Assembly: GCF_010092425.1 (NCBI RefSeq)
Contig: NZ_CP048030.1
Span: 2,553,501 to 2,617,500 of the forward strand
Direction: 5' to 3'
Origin: Sinimarinibacterium sp. NLF-5-8
Lineage (GTDB): Bacteria; Pseudomonadota; Gammaproteobacteria; Nevskiales; Nevskiaceae
Length of the DNA: 64,000 nt
The notes beneath the pieces are model-generated. The model saw only the letters and a program-made list of their open reading frames with translations. It did not search any database and had not been told where the DNA came from. This document shows positions 1-8,203 of the stretch, piece by piece. Positions within the stretch are counted from its first letter, which is position 1. Each line of letters opens with the position of its first letter. The position numbers and the translations under genes were made by a program.

Positions 1-1
1 T

Positions 2-3000
2 GCACTCGGCCCCACCAGCCGCACTTGCAGCATCAGCCCCGACGTTAATGACCCCGGCGCGCGCAACATTACTTATGACGCGCTGGTGGAGGTGTATTTA
101 GAGCAGATTCAAGGGTTGGTGGACGGCGGCGTTGATCTGCTGCTGATTGAAACCATTTTTGACACGCTCAACGCCAAAGCGGCGATTTTTGCCTGCGAAA
201 CTTTTTTTGAAAACACCGGCACACGCCTGCCGGTGATCATCTCCGGCACCATTACCGACGCCTCCGGGCGCACGCTGTCGGGGCAGATGACCGAGGCGTT
301 TTGGAACTCGATTGCCCACGCTCGCCCGCTGGCGGTGGGGCTCAACTGCGCGCTCGGCGGCAAGGATATTCGTCCCTACATTGCCGAACTGGCGCGCGTG
401 GCCGACTGCTTTATCTCCTGCTATCCCAACGCCGGGCTGCCCAACGCTTTTGGCGAATACGACGAGCGCGCGGACGAAACCGCTGCGATTTTGGGCGAGT
501 TTGCGCAAAGCGGGCTGGTCAATATCGTCGGCGGCTGCTGCGGCACCACGCCCGATCACATCCAGGCGATTGCCCAGGCGGTGCAGGGCGTTGCCCCGCG
601 CGCCAAGACCACGCCGCCGCCGGCCTGCCGCTTGTCGGGTCTGGAGCCGTTCAACATCGACGACAGCACCTTGTTTGTGAACGTCGGTGAGCGCACCAAC
701 GTCACCGGCTCGGCCAAGTTCAAAAACCTGATCAAGGCTGGGGACTTCACCACGGCGGTGGCGGTGGCACGGCAGCAGGTGGAAGCGGGCGCGCAGGTGA
801 TCGACGTCAACATGGACGAGGGGATGCTCGACGGCAAAGCCGCGATGGTGCGGTTTTTGAACCTCATCGCCTCCGAGCCGGACATCGCGCGCGTGCCGAT
901 CATGATCGACTCCTCCAAGTGGGAGATCATCGAAGCCGGGCTCAAATGCGTGCAGGGCAAGCCCATCGTCAACTCCATTTCGCTCAAAGAAGGCGAAGAA
1001 GCCTTTATCAAACAAGCGCGCTTGTGCCGCAAATACGGCGCCGCTGCGGTGGTGATGGCGTTTGATGAAGACGGCCAGGCCGACAATCTGGAACGGCGCA
1101 AGGCGATTTGCGCGCGCGCCTACAAAATCCTCACCGAGGTGGTCGATTTTCCGCCGCAGGACATTATTTTTGACCCCAACATCTTTGCCGTGGCCACCGG
1201 CATTGCCGAGCACAATCTGTACGGGCAGGACTTCATCGAGGCGGTGCGCTGGATCAAGCAAAACCTGCCGCACGTCAAACTCAGCGGCGGCGTGTCCAAC
1301 GTGTCGTTCTCGTTTCGCGGCAACAACCATGTGCGCGAGTCGATTCACTCGGTATTTTTGTACCACGCGATTCGCGCCGGCCTGAGCATGGGCATCGTCA
1401 ATGCTGGCGCGTTGATGGTGTACGACCAGCTCGACCCGGAACTGCGCGAACGCATTGAAGACGTGATTCTGTTCCGTCGTGAAGATGCCACCGAGCGTTT
1501 GATTGAAATTGCCGAACGCTTCAGAGGCGAAAAACAAGAAGCCAAGGCCGAGGATTTGAGCTGGCGTGAGCTGCCCGCCGAGGAGCGCATCAAACACGCG
1601 CTGGTCAAGGGCATTGATGCCTTTGTTGAGGCCGATACCGAAGAACTGCGCGCGCAAATTGCCGCGCGCCAAGGCCGCACCATCGAGGTGATCGAAGGCC
1701 CGCTGATGGCCGGCATGAACGTCGTTGGCGATCTGTTTGGCGCGGGCAAGATGTTTTTGCCGCAGGTGGTCAAATCCGCGCGCGTGATGAAAAAAGCCGT
1801 GGCTTATTTGATTCCGTTTATCGAAGCCGAGAAAAAACCCGGCGATGCCGCGCTCTCCAACGGCAAAATCGTCATGGCCACGGTCAAGGGCGACGTGCAC
1901 GACATCGGCAAAAACATCGTCGGTGTGGTGCTGCAATGCAATAACTACGAAGTCATCGACCTCGGCGTGATGGTGCCTGCACAAAAGATTCTGGACACTG
2001 CCAAAGCCGAAAATGCCGACTTTATTGGCTTATCCGGCCTGATCACGCCGTCTTTGGACGAGATGATCAACGTCGCCCGCGAAATGAAGCGCCAGGGCTT
2101 TGAGATTCCGCTGTTGATCGGCGGCGCCACCACCTCGCGCGCGCACACCGCGGTCAAGATCGACCCGCAATATCCGCATGGGGTGATCTGGGTCAAAGAC
2201 GCCTCGCGCAGCGTGCCCACCGCCGCCGCGCTACTGTCGCCCGAGCAAAAGCCGCAATTGCTGGCCACGCTCAAAGAAGAATATGACGGCGTGCGCGAGC
2301 GCCACGCCAACAAGGATCGCAACGAAAAGTTCGTCCCTCTTGAACAAGCGCGCGCCAACAAAACGCCGGTGGATTGGGCCAATTACCAGCCGTTTAACCC
2401 GCGCATGTTGCTGCAACAAACCAAGGACGTGTGCCAAGGCCCGGCCTGCGATCACGCCCACCACGGCAAGGCGCTGCAATACATCCGCGTGTTCAACGAC
2501 TACCCGCTGGCGGAGCTGCGCGAGTTCATCGACTGGCAACCCTTCTTCATTGCCTGGGAACTCAAAGGCCGCTACCCCGACATTCTCAACAACCCCGCCA
2601 GCGGCGAGGCCGCGCGCAAGCTGTTTGAGGACGCCCAGCACATGCTCGATCAGATGATTGAAGAAAAATGGGTGCGCGCGGCGGGTGTGTTTGGCCTGTT
2701 TCCCGCCGCCCAGGTGGGTGATGACGACGTGGAGCTGTACACCGACGAAAGCCGCAGCCAGGTGCTTGAAACCTTGCATTGCCTGCGTCAGCAATCCGAA
2801 CATCGCCCCGGCGTACCGCACCGCTGCCTAGCTGATTTTGTGGCGCCCAAAGACACCGGCCTGGCCGATCATGTGGGCGCGTTTGCCGTCACCGCCGGAC
2901 TGGGGGCGATTGATAAAGTCATGGCCTTCAAAAAAGACAATGACGACTACAGCGCGATCCTGCTCGAATCGCTGTGCGACCGCCTGGCCGAAGCCTTTGC

Positions 3001-3388
3001 CGAACGCCTGCACCAGCGCGTGCGCAAAGAGTTCTGGGGCTATGCCCACGAAGAAACGCTGGATAACGATGCCCTCATCGGTGAGCAATACACCGGCATC
3101 CGCCCCGCACCGGGCTACGCCGCCTGCCCCGAGCACACCGAAAAGCAAACCCTGTGGCGCCTGCTGGATGTGAAAAACAACGCCGGTATTGAGCTGACCG
3201 AAAGCATGGCGATGTGGCCGGGCGCGGCAGTCTCCGGCTGGTATTACGCCCATCCGCAGTCGCAATACTTTGTGGTGGGGCGCATCGACAAAGATCAGGT
3301 GCAAAGCTACGCCAAGCGCAAAGGCTGGGATTTGGCCACCGCCGAAAAATGGATGGCACCGAACCTGGGCTACGCGCCAGAGGGGTAA
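2..3388 (+). CDS. metH: Methionine synthase, cobalamin-dependent (5' end outside window)
   Basis: Transfers the methyl group of methyltetrahydrofolate to homocysteine through cobalamin in the cytoplasm. The reading frame is open from base 2, so the gene begins before the window and roughly 120 N-terminal residues are missing by comparison with E. coli MetH. Visible in order are the end of the homocysteine domain with its zinc cysteines (GLNCALGG and [10 protein letters not shown]), the pterin-binding domain ([12 protein letters not shown]), the cobalamin cap and Rossmann domain with the axial-histidine motif DVHDIGKN, and the C-terminal reactivation domain ([12 protein letters not shown]). 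The stop is TAA. No frameshift is seen. An internal GTG at 86 is not the true start, because the upstream codons continue the conserved [17 protein letters not shown] block. Confidence 0.97.
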   Translation, partial: ALGPTSRTCSISPDVNDPGARNITYDALVEVYLEQIQGLVDGGVDLLLIETIFDTLNAKAAIFACETFFENTGTRLPVIISGTITDASGRTLSGQMTEAFWNSIAHARPLAVGLNCALGGKDIRPYIAELARVADCFISCYPNAGLPNAFGEYDERADETAAILGEFAQSGLVNIVGGCCGTTPDHIQAIAQAVQGVAPRAKTTPPPACRLSGLEPFNIDDSTLFVNVGERTNVTGSAKFKNLIKAGDFTTAVAVARQQVEAGAQVIDVNMDEGMLDGKAAMVRFLNLIASEPDIARVPIMIDSSKWEIIEAGLKCVQGKPIVNSISLKEGEEAFIKQARLCRKYGAAAVVMAFDEDGQADNLERRKAICARAYKILTEVVDFPPQDIIFDPNIFAVATGIAEHNLYGQDFIEAVRWIKQNLPHVKLSGGVSNVSFSFRGNNHVRESIHSVFLYHAIRAGLSMGIVNAGALMVYDQLDPELRERIEDVILFRREDATERLIEIAERFRGEKQEAKAEDLSWRELPAEERIKHALVKGIDAFVEADTEELRAQIAARQGRTIEVIEGPLMAGMNVVGDLFGAGKMFLPQVVKSARVMKKAVAYLIPFIEAEKKPGDAALSNGKIVMATVKGDVHDIGKNIVGVVLQCNNYEVIDLGVMVPAQKILDTAKAENADFIGLSGLITPSLDEMINVAREMKRQGFEIPLLIGGATTSRAHTAVKIDPQYPHGVIWVKDASRSVPTAAALLSPEQKPQLLATLKEEYDGVRERHANKDRNEKFVPLEQARANKTPVDWANYQPFNPRMLLQQTKDVCQGPACDHAHHGKALQYIRVFNDYPLAELREFIDWQPFFIAWELKGRYPDILNNPASGEAARKLFEDAQHMLDQMIEEKWVRAAGVFGLFPAAQVGDDDVELYTDESRSQVLETLHCLRQQSEHRPGVPHRCLADFVAPKDTGLADHVGAFAVTAGLGAIDKVMAFKKDNDDYSAILLESLCDRLAEAFAERLHQRVRKEFWGYAHEETLDNDALIGEQYTGIRPAPGYAACPEHTEKQTLWRLLDVKNNAGIELTESMAMWPGAAVSGWYYAHPQSQYFVVGRIDKDQVQSYAKRKGWDLATAEKWMAPNLGYAPEG

Positions 3389-3439
3389 GCGCGCGCTGCA
3401 AAAGGCAACGGGGTGCAAATCGCGCGCGCCGCGCAACGA

Positions 3440-3529
3440 CCGTCATTGCGGCGAATGCCGCAATCCAGAAAAGCCTTCAGTGATGCACCGCAGCTCGCCA
3501 CTGGATTCTTGCTTTCGCAAGAATGACGG
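3440..3529. repeat. BIME-like palindromic repeat, copy 1
   Basis: The unit starts CCGTCATT and ends AATGACGG. It contains two hairpins: GCGGC-GAAT-GCCGC followed by AATCCAG, and CTGGATT followed by CTTGC-TTTC-GCAAG. This is the layout of paired REP elements. The short open frames across it on both strands are repeat artefacts, not genes. Confidence 0.85.
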
Positions 3530-3598
3530 TGGTGGTGGTTGTCCATACGACTTTGGCAGGGGAACGGCAGCGGCGATTGCGCGCGCGCCGCGCAACAA

Positions 3599-3688
3599 CC
3601 GTCATTGCGGCGAATGCCGCAATCCAGCAAAGCCATCAGTGATGCACTGCTACCGGCGTCTGGATTCTTGCTTTCGCAAGAATGACGG
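3599..3688. repeat. BIME-like palindromic repeat, copy 2
   Basis: Same 90-base unit as copy 1, with identical hairpin arms and a diverged centre. It begins 159 bases after copy 1. The spacer carries a shared flank (GGCAGGGGAACGGCAGCGGC), so the flanking DNA has been duplicated together with the unit. Confidence 0.85.
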
Positions 3689-3792
3689 CGGTCAGAGGTT
3701 TTTGTCCGGCGCAAGAATGATGGCGGTGGTGGTTGTCCGTACGGTTTTGGCAGGGGAACGGCAGCGGCGATTGCGCGCGCGCCGCGCAGCAA

Positions 3793-3882
3793 CCGTCATT
3801 GCGGCGAATGCCGCAATCCAGAAAAGCCTTCAGTGATGCACCGCAGCTCGCCACTGGATTCTTGCTTTCGCAAGAATGACGG
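3793..3882. repeat. BIME-like palindromic repeat, copy 3
   Basis: Third copy of the 90-base unit, 194 bases after copy 2 and nearly identical to copy 1 in the centre. The 594-base gap between metH and slyD is therefore filled by this array plus the terminator at 3924-3967. Confidence 0.85.
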
Positions 3883-3923
3883 CGGTCGGAGGTTTTTGTC
3901 CGGCATGTGCAAAGGGTGATTCC

Positions 3924-3967
3924 CAACGCAAACAGCCCACTTGAATTCAAGCGGGCTGTTTGCGTTG
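3924..3967 (-). terminator. Hairpin terminator downstream of slyD
   Basis: A perfect 15-base stem (CAACGCAAACAGCCC with its complement) encloses a further small palindrome, TTGAATTCAA. It lies 15 bases past the slyD stop codon. There is no long T-run, but stem length and position make it the likely slyD transcript end. It is symmetrical and could also stop transcription coming from metH. Confidence 0.75.
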
Positions 3968-3982
3968 CAGCGGTCAAAACGC

Positions 3983-4465
3983 TTAGTGGTGATGGCCGCC
4001 GGGACCATGCACATGGCCGTGGCTGAGTTCTTCTTCGCTGGCGGCACGGACGTCGGTGACTTCAACGTCAAAGTTGAGTGCAACGCCGGCCAGCGCGTGG
4101 TTGCCATCGACCGTGACCATGTCGCCGGCAACGCGGGTGACGGTGACCTGCATCGGCCCTTGGCTGGATTGCGCGTGAAAAGTCATGCCCACGGCGATGT
4201 TGTCCACGCCCTGAAACGCGCGGCGCGGCACGTCCTGGATCAGCTCAGGGTTGCGTTCGCCGTAGCCTTGCGCGGGGTCGATGTGCACTTTGAGTTTGTC
4301 ACCGACTTGTTTGCCGGCGAGGGCGTTTTCGAGGCCGGGAATGATGTTGCCCGCGCCGTGCAGATAGGCCAAAGGTTCGCCGCCGCTGGAGCTGTCGATG
4401 ACTTCGCCTGCGTCGTCGGTCAAGGTGTAGTGGATGCAGACGACGCTGTTTTGTGAGATTTGCAT
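3983..4465 (-). CDS. slyD: FKBP-type peptidyl-prolyl isomerase, SlyD-like
   Basis: Cytoplasmic prolyl isomerase and chaperone that also binds nickel in the SlyD family. The 160-residue protein has the SlyD FKBP core (GEVIDSS, PLAYLHGAGNIIPGLE), the inserted IF chaperone flap, the GNHALAG motif, and a short histidine-rich tail (HGHVHGPGGHHH) suited to metal binding. The tail is shorter than in E. coli. The frame stays open to 4681, but the family N-terminus (MQISQNSVV) fixes the ATG at 4465. It is a single gene with its own terminator, divergent from the cbb3 cluster. Confidence 0.93.
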   Translation of the reverse strand: MQISQNSVVCIHYTLTDDAGEVIDSSSGGEPLAYLHGAGNIIPGLENALAGKQVGDKLKVHIDPAQGYGERNPELIQDVPRRAFQGVDNIAVGMTFHAQSSQGPMQVTVTRVAGDMVTVDGNHALAGVALNFDVEVTDVRAASEEELSHGHVHGPGGHHH

Positions 4466-4642
4466 GGTGTGGTTTTCCAAAAAGGGCGGCCATGCTAACA
4501 AAGCTGGGCGGGTGATGGGGCGCGCGCGGCTTGTGTCAACACTATCAAAATGAATAAAATTTATTGTTGCTGAATTACAGCCTGTGTCAGTGCGTGTGCA
4601 TCGCTGCCGAGCGGGGTGGGTGTATGCGTCGGTGGGGCAGGC

Positions 4643-4648
4643 TATAAT
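4643..4648 (+). promoter_or_regulatory. Possible -10 box of the cbb3 operon promoter
   Basis: A perfect TATAAT lies about 115 bases before the ccoN start. No good -35 hexamer is found 16-18 bases upstream, which would fit an activator-dependent promoter. No convincing FNR box could be placed in 4466-4762. Confidence 0.35.
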
Positions 4649-4762
4649 CGCTTTTTGTTGCAGTGCAGCGAAGCCCGTCATGGGAAATTTGCCTTAGTGC
4701 GAGTCGCTGCACTTTGATCACCGTTATTGTTGAATCTGCGATTGCGTTCATCGGAGAACATC

Positions 4763-6220
4763 TTGAGCCGCGAAACGTATAACGACTCCGTCGTCCGACT
4801 GTTTTTACTGGGGGCGGCGATCTGGGGTGTGATCGCCATGACCATCGGGGTATGGGTTGCGGCACAGCTGGTCTGGCCGGCGCTCAACTTCAACGTGCCG
4901 TGGCTGGCGTTCAGCCGCCTGCGTCCCGATCATACGTTCGGGATCATTTTTGGCTTTGGTGGCAACGCGCTGATCGGCACCTGTTATTACGTCGTGCAAC
5001 GCACCGGGCATGTGCGGCTGGCGCTGGGCAAGCTGGCGACCTTTACCTTCTGGGGCTGGCAGCTGGCCTGTGCGCTGGCGATGATCACCATGCCGCTGGG
5101 ACTGACCCAGAGCAAGGAATATGCCGAGCCGGAGTGGTTCATTGATATTCTGGTGGCCATCGTCTGGGTCAGCGTCGGTGTGGTGTTCTTTGCCACGCTG
5201 GCGCGGCGGCGGATCAAACATATTTATGTGGCCAACTGGTATTACGGCGCGTTCATTGTTGCGGTGGGTTTGTTGCACATCGTCAACAATCTGGTGATTC
5301 CGGTGTCGTGGACCAAGTCGTATCCGATCTACTCGGGCGCGGTCGATGCCATGGTGCAGTGGTGGTACGGCCACAACGCGGTGGCGTTTTTCCTCACGGC
5401 GGGCTTTTTGGGGATGATGTATTACTTCGTTCCGCGCCAGGCGCAGCAGCCGCTGTGGAGCTATCGCTTCTCCATCATCAACTTCTGGGCGCTGATCTCC
5501 ATTTATATGTGGGCCGGCTCGCATCACCTGATGTTTACCGCGCTGCCTGATTGGGTGCAGTCGGTGGGCATGGTGTTCTCGCTGGTGCTGCTGATGCCCA
5601 GCCAGGGTTCGGCGATCAACGGCCTGCTCACGTTCAACGGCTCGTGGCATCGGCTCAAGGAAGACCCTGCCGCGCGCTTCATGGTGGTGGCGCTGTTCTT
5701 CTACGCCGCCTCGACGCTGGAAGGTTCGCTGATGGCGATCAAATCGGTGAACTCGCTGAGCCACTACACCAACTGGACGGTGGCGCATGTGCACTCCGGC
5801 TCGATCGGCTGGGTGGCGATGATCACCTTTGGCTCGTTGTATGCCATGGCACCGCGCGCGCTGGGGCGGCCGATGCACTCGCACATGGCGATGACGGTGC
5901 ATTTTCGTCTGCACGTCATTGGCCTGTTGATCTACATCGTGTCGATGTGGGCGGCGGGTGTGACCGAAGGCGTGATGTGGCGCGCAACCAATCCTGACGG
6001 TTCGCTGATGCACTCGTTCATTGCCACGCTGGTGGCGATCAAGCCGGCCTACTTCGCGCGCGTGGTCGGTGGCCTGTTTGTGCTGGCCGGCATGGTGGTG
6101 ATGGTCTGGAACCTGTGGCACACCGCGCGCGATGCGCGCGCGCGGCTGATCAACCCGATTCCAGTGCCGATTCCTGAGCCAGAGCCGCAATACCCGCCGG
6201 CTCTCCCGGCCAACGCTTGA
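4763..6220 (+). CDS. ccoN: cbb3-type cytochrome c oxidase subunit I
   Basis: Catalytic haem-copper subunit of the high-affinity terminal oxidase. It reduces oxygen and pumps protons in the inner membrane. The protein is about 485 residues with some 12 membrane helices. Family signatures include [19 protein letters not shown] near residue 52 and [17 protein letters not shown] with a copper-ligand histidine. The chosen start is TTG at 4763 ([10 protein letters not shown]), because GGAG lies six bases upstream and CcoN proteins usually begin with xxTYND; the alternative at 4727 lacks a ribosome site. First gene of a run with stop/start overlaps to 11757. Confidence 0.95.
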   Translation: MSRETYNDSVVRLFLLGAAIWGVIAMTIGVWVAAQLVWPALNFNVPWLAFSRLRPDHTFGIIFGFGGNALIGTCYYVVQRTGHVRLALGKLATFTFWGWQLACALAMITMPLGLTQSKEYAEPEWFIDILVAIVWVSVGVVFFATLARRRIKHIYVANWYYGAFIVAVGLLHIVNNLVIPVSWTKSYPIYSGAVDAMVQWWYGHNAVAFFLTAGFLGMMYYFVPRQAQQPLWSYRFSIINFWALISIYMWAGSHHLMFTALPDWVQSVGMVFSLVLLMPSQGSAINGLLTFNGSWHRLKEDPAARFMVVALFFYAASTLEGSLMAIKSVNSLSHYTNWTVAHVHSGSIGWVAMITFGSLYAMAPRALGRPMHSHMAMTVHFRLHVIGLLIYIVSMWAAGVTEGVMWRATNPDGSLMHSFIATLVAIKPAYFARVVGGLFVLAGMVVMVWNLWHTARDARARLINPIPVPIPEPEPQYPPALPANA

Positions 6221-6234
6221 GCGAGGACAACGAC

Positions 6235-6882
6235 ATGGCAGGTGGATACAAATACTTCGAAGCCATCGAAAAACACGCCGGTGCGCTGGGGCTGTTCACG
6301 GCGATCATGGTGTCGCTGGGCGGCCTGGCGGAAATCACCCCGCTGTATTTTCAGGCACAGACGGTCAATGCCGATGGGGGCGTCGAGCCTTACGATCCGC
6401 TGCGGCTGGCGGGCAAGGATATCTATGTGCGCGAGGGCTGCTATGCCTGTCACTCGCAGATGATCCGCGCACAGCGTTATGAAACCCAGCGTTACGGCCA
6501 TCATTCGGTGGCCAGCGAGTCGATGTACGACCGCCCGTTCCAATGGGGTTCCAAGCGCACCGGGCCGGATCTGGCGCGCGTGGGCGGCAAGTATTCCGAC
6601 GCCTGGCAGGTGCAGCATTTGCTCGACCCGCGCGCGCTGGTGCCGGAATCCAATATGCCGGCCTATCCGTGGCTGGCAAAAAACACGATCGATGGAACGG
6701 ACATTCAGACCCGCATGCGCGTGCTCAGGGTGCTTGGCGATCCGTATACCGATGAGCAGATCGCAGAGGCGCCCAAGGCGGTAGAAGGCAAAACCGAGAT
6801 GGATGCTCTGGTGGCTTATCTGCAGGGACTGGGAACGCGGTATCCGGCGCGCGCGCCGGAAGCGTCGGAGGCCACGCCATGA
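6235..6882 (+). CDS. ccoO: cbb3-type cytochrome c oxidase subunit II (mono-haem c)
   Basis: Membrane-anchored monohaem cytochrome c that passes electrons to CcoN. The 215-residue protein has one N-terminal membrane helix and a single CYACH haem c motif followed by SQMIRAQ. The ATG at 6235 ([14 protein letters not shown]) has GAGG eight bases upstream and matches the family N-terminus. A TTG at 6217 overlapping the ccoN stop is possible but less likely. The C-terminal part carries the usual [20 protein letters not shown] block. Confidence 0.95.
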   Translation: MAGGYKYFEAIEKHAGALGLFTAIMVSLGGLAEITPLYFQAQTVNADGGVEPYDPLRLAGKDIYVREGCYACHSQMIRAQRYETQRYGHHSVASESMYDRPFQWGSKRTGPDLARVGGKYSDAWQVQHLLDPRALVPESNMPAYPWLAKNTIDGTDIQTRMRVLRVLGDPYTDEQIAEAPKAVEGKTEMDALVAYLQGLGTRYPARAPEASEATP

Positions 6883-7079
6883 ATCCGGCTGCGGTGCAGA
6901 TCAGCCCGTTCTGGGGCAATGCCATCGGCGTGATGATCGTGCTGATGTTGCTGGTGTTCATCGGGATTTGGGTGTGGGCGTGGGGTGCACGTCACAAGCC
7001 CACGTTTGATCGCTTGTCACGCTTGCCGATGGAAGACGACGAGCTTGTTCCGCCACATTCACAGGAGCTGCGCTCATGA
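6879..7079 (+). CDS. ccoQ: cbb3 oxidase small subunit CcoQ
   Basis: A 66-residue protein with one N-terminal membrane helix and a charged tail, in the exact position of CcoQ, which stabilises the cbb3 complex in other bacteria. It overlaps ccoO by ATGA at its start and ccoP by ATGA at its end, so translation is probably coupled. Confidence 0.88.
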   Translation: MNPAAVQISPFWGNAIGVMIVLMLLVFIGIWVWAWGARHKPTFDRLSRLPMEDDELVPPHSQELRS

Positions 7080-7990
7080 CAGCTTTTTGGTCCGGCTGGG
7101 TGATTGCCCTGATTCTGTTCAATCTGGGGATTACTTTCTTTTTGTTTGCGTGGGGGTTGCGGGTCAAGGTTCCGACCCAGCCCGATGGCACCAGCGGACA
7201 CGTCTGGGCGCATGGTGTGCTGCGCGAATCGGTACGCAATCTGCCGAAGTGGTGGATTGTCATGTCGGGGCTGACCTATGTTTTTGGCATCTGGTACTTC
7301 ATCCAGTATCCCGGCTTTGGTCACTACGACGGCAAGCTCAAGTGGACTTCGCACGTCGAAGAAGCGCGCGACACGCTGGAGAATCGCCGCAAGCTCGATC
7401 CGGTACTCGCGCGCTTTGCCGAAAAAAGCATTGCCGAGCTGGCGCACAACCCCTCGGCGCTGCGCTACGGCAGCCGCCTGTATGCCGACAACTGCGCGGC
7501 CTGTCACGGCCACAATGGCATGGGCAATCAACTCATCGGCGCGCCCAATCTGACCGACCGTGACACGCTCTACGGCAATGATGGCGACACCATCCTGGCC
7601 AGCATCAACAACGGGCGTCATGGCGTGATGCCGCCCAAGGGGGGCAATGCCAGCCTCAGCGATGACGATGTGACCAACCTTACGCATTACGTTCTGAGCC
7701 TGTCGGGCAGCGAGCACGATGTGGCGCGCGCGCAGGCCGGCCAGCCCAAGTTCGCCATGTGTGGCGCCTGCCACGGCGCCGAAGGCAAGGGCAATCCGAT
7801 GATGGGTGCGCCCAACCTCACCGACCGTGTGTGGTTGTACGGCGGCAGTTTTGAAGCCATCGAGCACAGCATTCGTGAGGGTCGCAGCGGCGTCATGCCG
7901 GCGTGGAATGAGCGGCTGGCGCCCAGCGAAGCGCGCGCGGTGGCCGCCTGGGTTTACAGCCTCTCCAACCGCACCTCGGGCGATTACTGA
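7076..7990 (+). CDS. ccoP: cbb3-type cytochrome c oxidase subunit III (di-haem c)
   Basis: Di-haem cytochrome c subunit that accepts electrons from soluble cytochromes in the periplasm. The 304 residues comprise two N-terminal membrane helices (about 5-27 and 58-78), then two cytochrome c domains with CAACH at 140-144 and CGACH at 229-233. Each is followed by a GxPNLTD block, and GVMP supplies likely methionine axial ligands. The start overlaps ccoQ by four bases. Confidence 0.95.
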   Translation: MTAFWSGWVIALILFNLGITFFLFAWGLRVKVPTQPDGTSGHVWAHGVLRESVRNLPKWWIVMSGLTYVFGIWYFIQYPGFGHYDGKLKWTSHVEEARDTLENRRKLDPVLARFAEKSIAELAHNPSALRYGSRLYADNCAACHGHNGMGNQLIGAPNLTDRDTLYGNDGDTILASINNGRHGVMPPKGGNASLSDDDVTNLTHYVLSLSGSEHDVARAQAGQPKFAMCGACHGAEGKGNPMMGAPNLTDRVWLYGGSFEAIEHSIREGRSGVMPAWNERLAPSEARAVAAWVYSLSNRTSGDY

Positions 7991-8002
7991 GCACGCGCTG
8001 AC

Positions 8003-8203
8003 ATGACGGCGCAAGGCCAGTGGTATCGGCAGCCCACCGTCTGGCTCGGGCTGCTGCTGCTGCTGGCCTCGATCGCCGGCTGTGCGTGGCTCATCGTGGC
8101 TGCGCAGCAATACCCCGATCCGGAGCTGGAACTGTCTGGCGGCAAGCTGCTGAAGATGCCGATCGACAGCGCACCCGCCCAATCCACGCCGCCGTCCCCA
8201 TGA
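8003..8203 (+). CDS. Small membrane protein in the CcoH/FixH position
   Basis: A 66-residue protein with one membrane helix (about 13-33) and a short proline-ended tail. It sits between ccoP and ccoI, where many bacteria have ccoH (fixH). The N-terminus WYRQPTVWLGL resembles the start of FixH-type proteins, but those run to about 150 residues or more; here the periplasmic domain is missing. It overlaps ccoI by ATGA. It may be a reduced CcoH or an unrelated assembly factor. Confidence 0.6.
   Translation: MTAQGQWYRQPTVWLGLLLLLASIAGCAWLIVAAQQYPDPELELSGGKLLKMPIDSAPAQSTPPSP

Noticed and set aside
98-1984. Long minus-strand open frame over metH, and similar antisense frames over ccoI (8845-10398), thiC (25785-27683), the LWP gene (32387-33916), the RND pump (36066-37502, plus strand) and the FecR gene (42310-43713, plus strand)
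   Set aside because: High GC content gives long antisense frames; the opposite strand has full, recognised proteins or a clear repeat architecture, and the antisense peptides show no family features.
3270-3836. Open frames of 188 and 140 residues (3270-3836 plus; 3370-3792 minus) after metH
   Set aside because: They run through the repeated palindromic units, and their peptide repeats only mirror the DNA repeats.
3440-3882. CRISPR-like array
   Set aside because: Units are about 90 bases, spaced unevenly (159 and 194), internally palindromic and with duplicated flanks; they are BIME-type repeats.
3983-4681. 232-residue version of SlyD with a start near 4681
   Set aside because: The extra N-terminus has no SlyD similarity; the family start is at 4465.
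4533-4725. FNR box upstream of ccoN
   Set aside because: TTGAT and ATCAA half sites occur singly (near 4540 and 4714), but no 14-base box with both halves intact was found.
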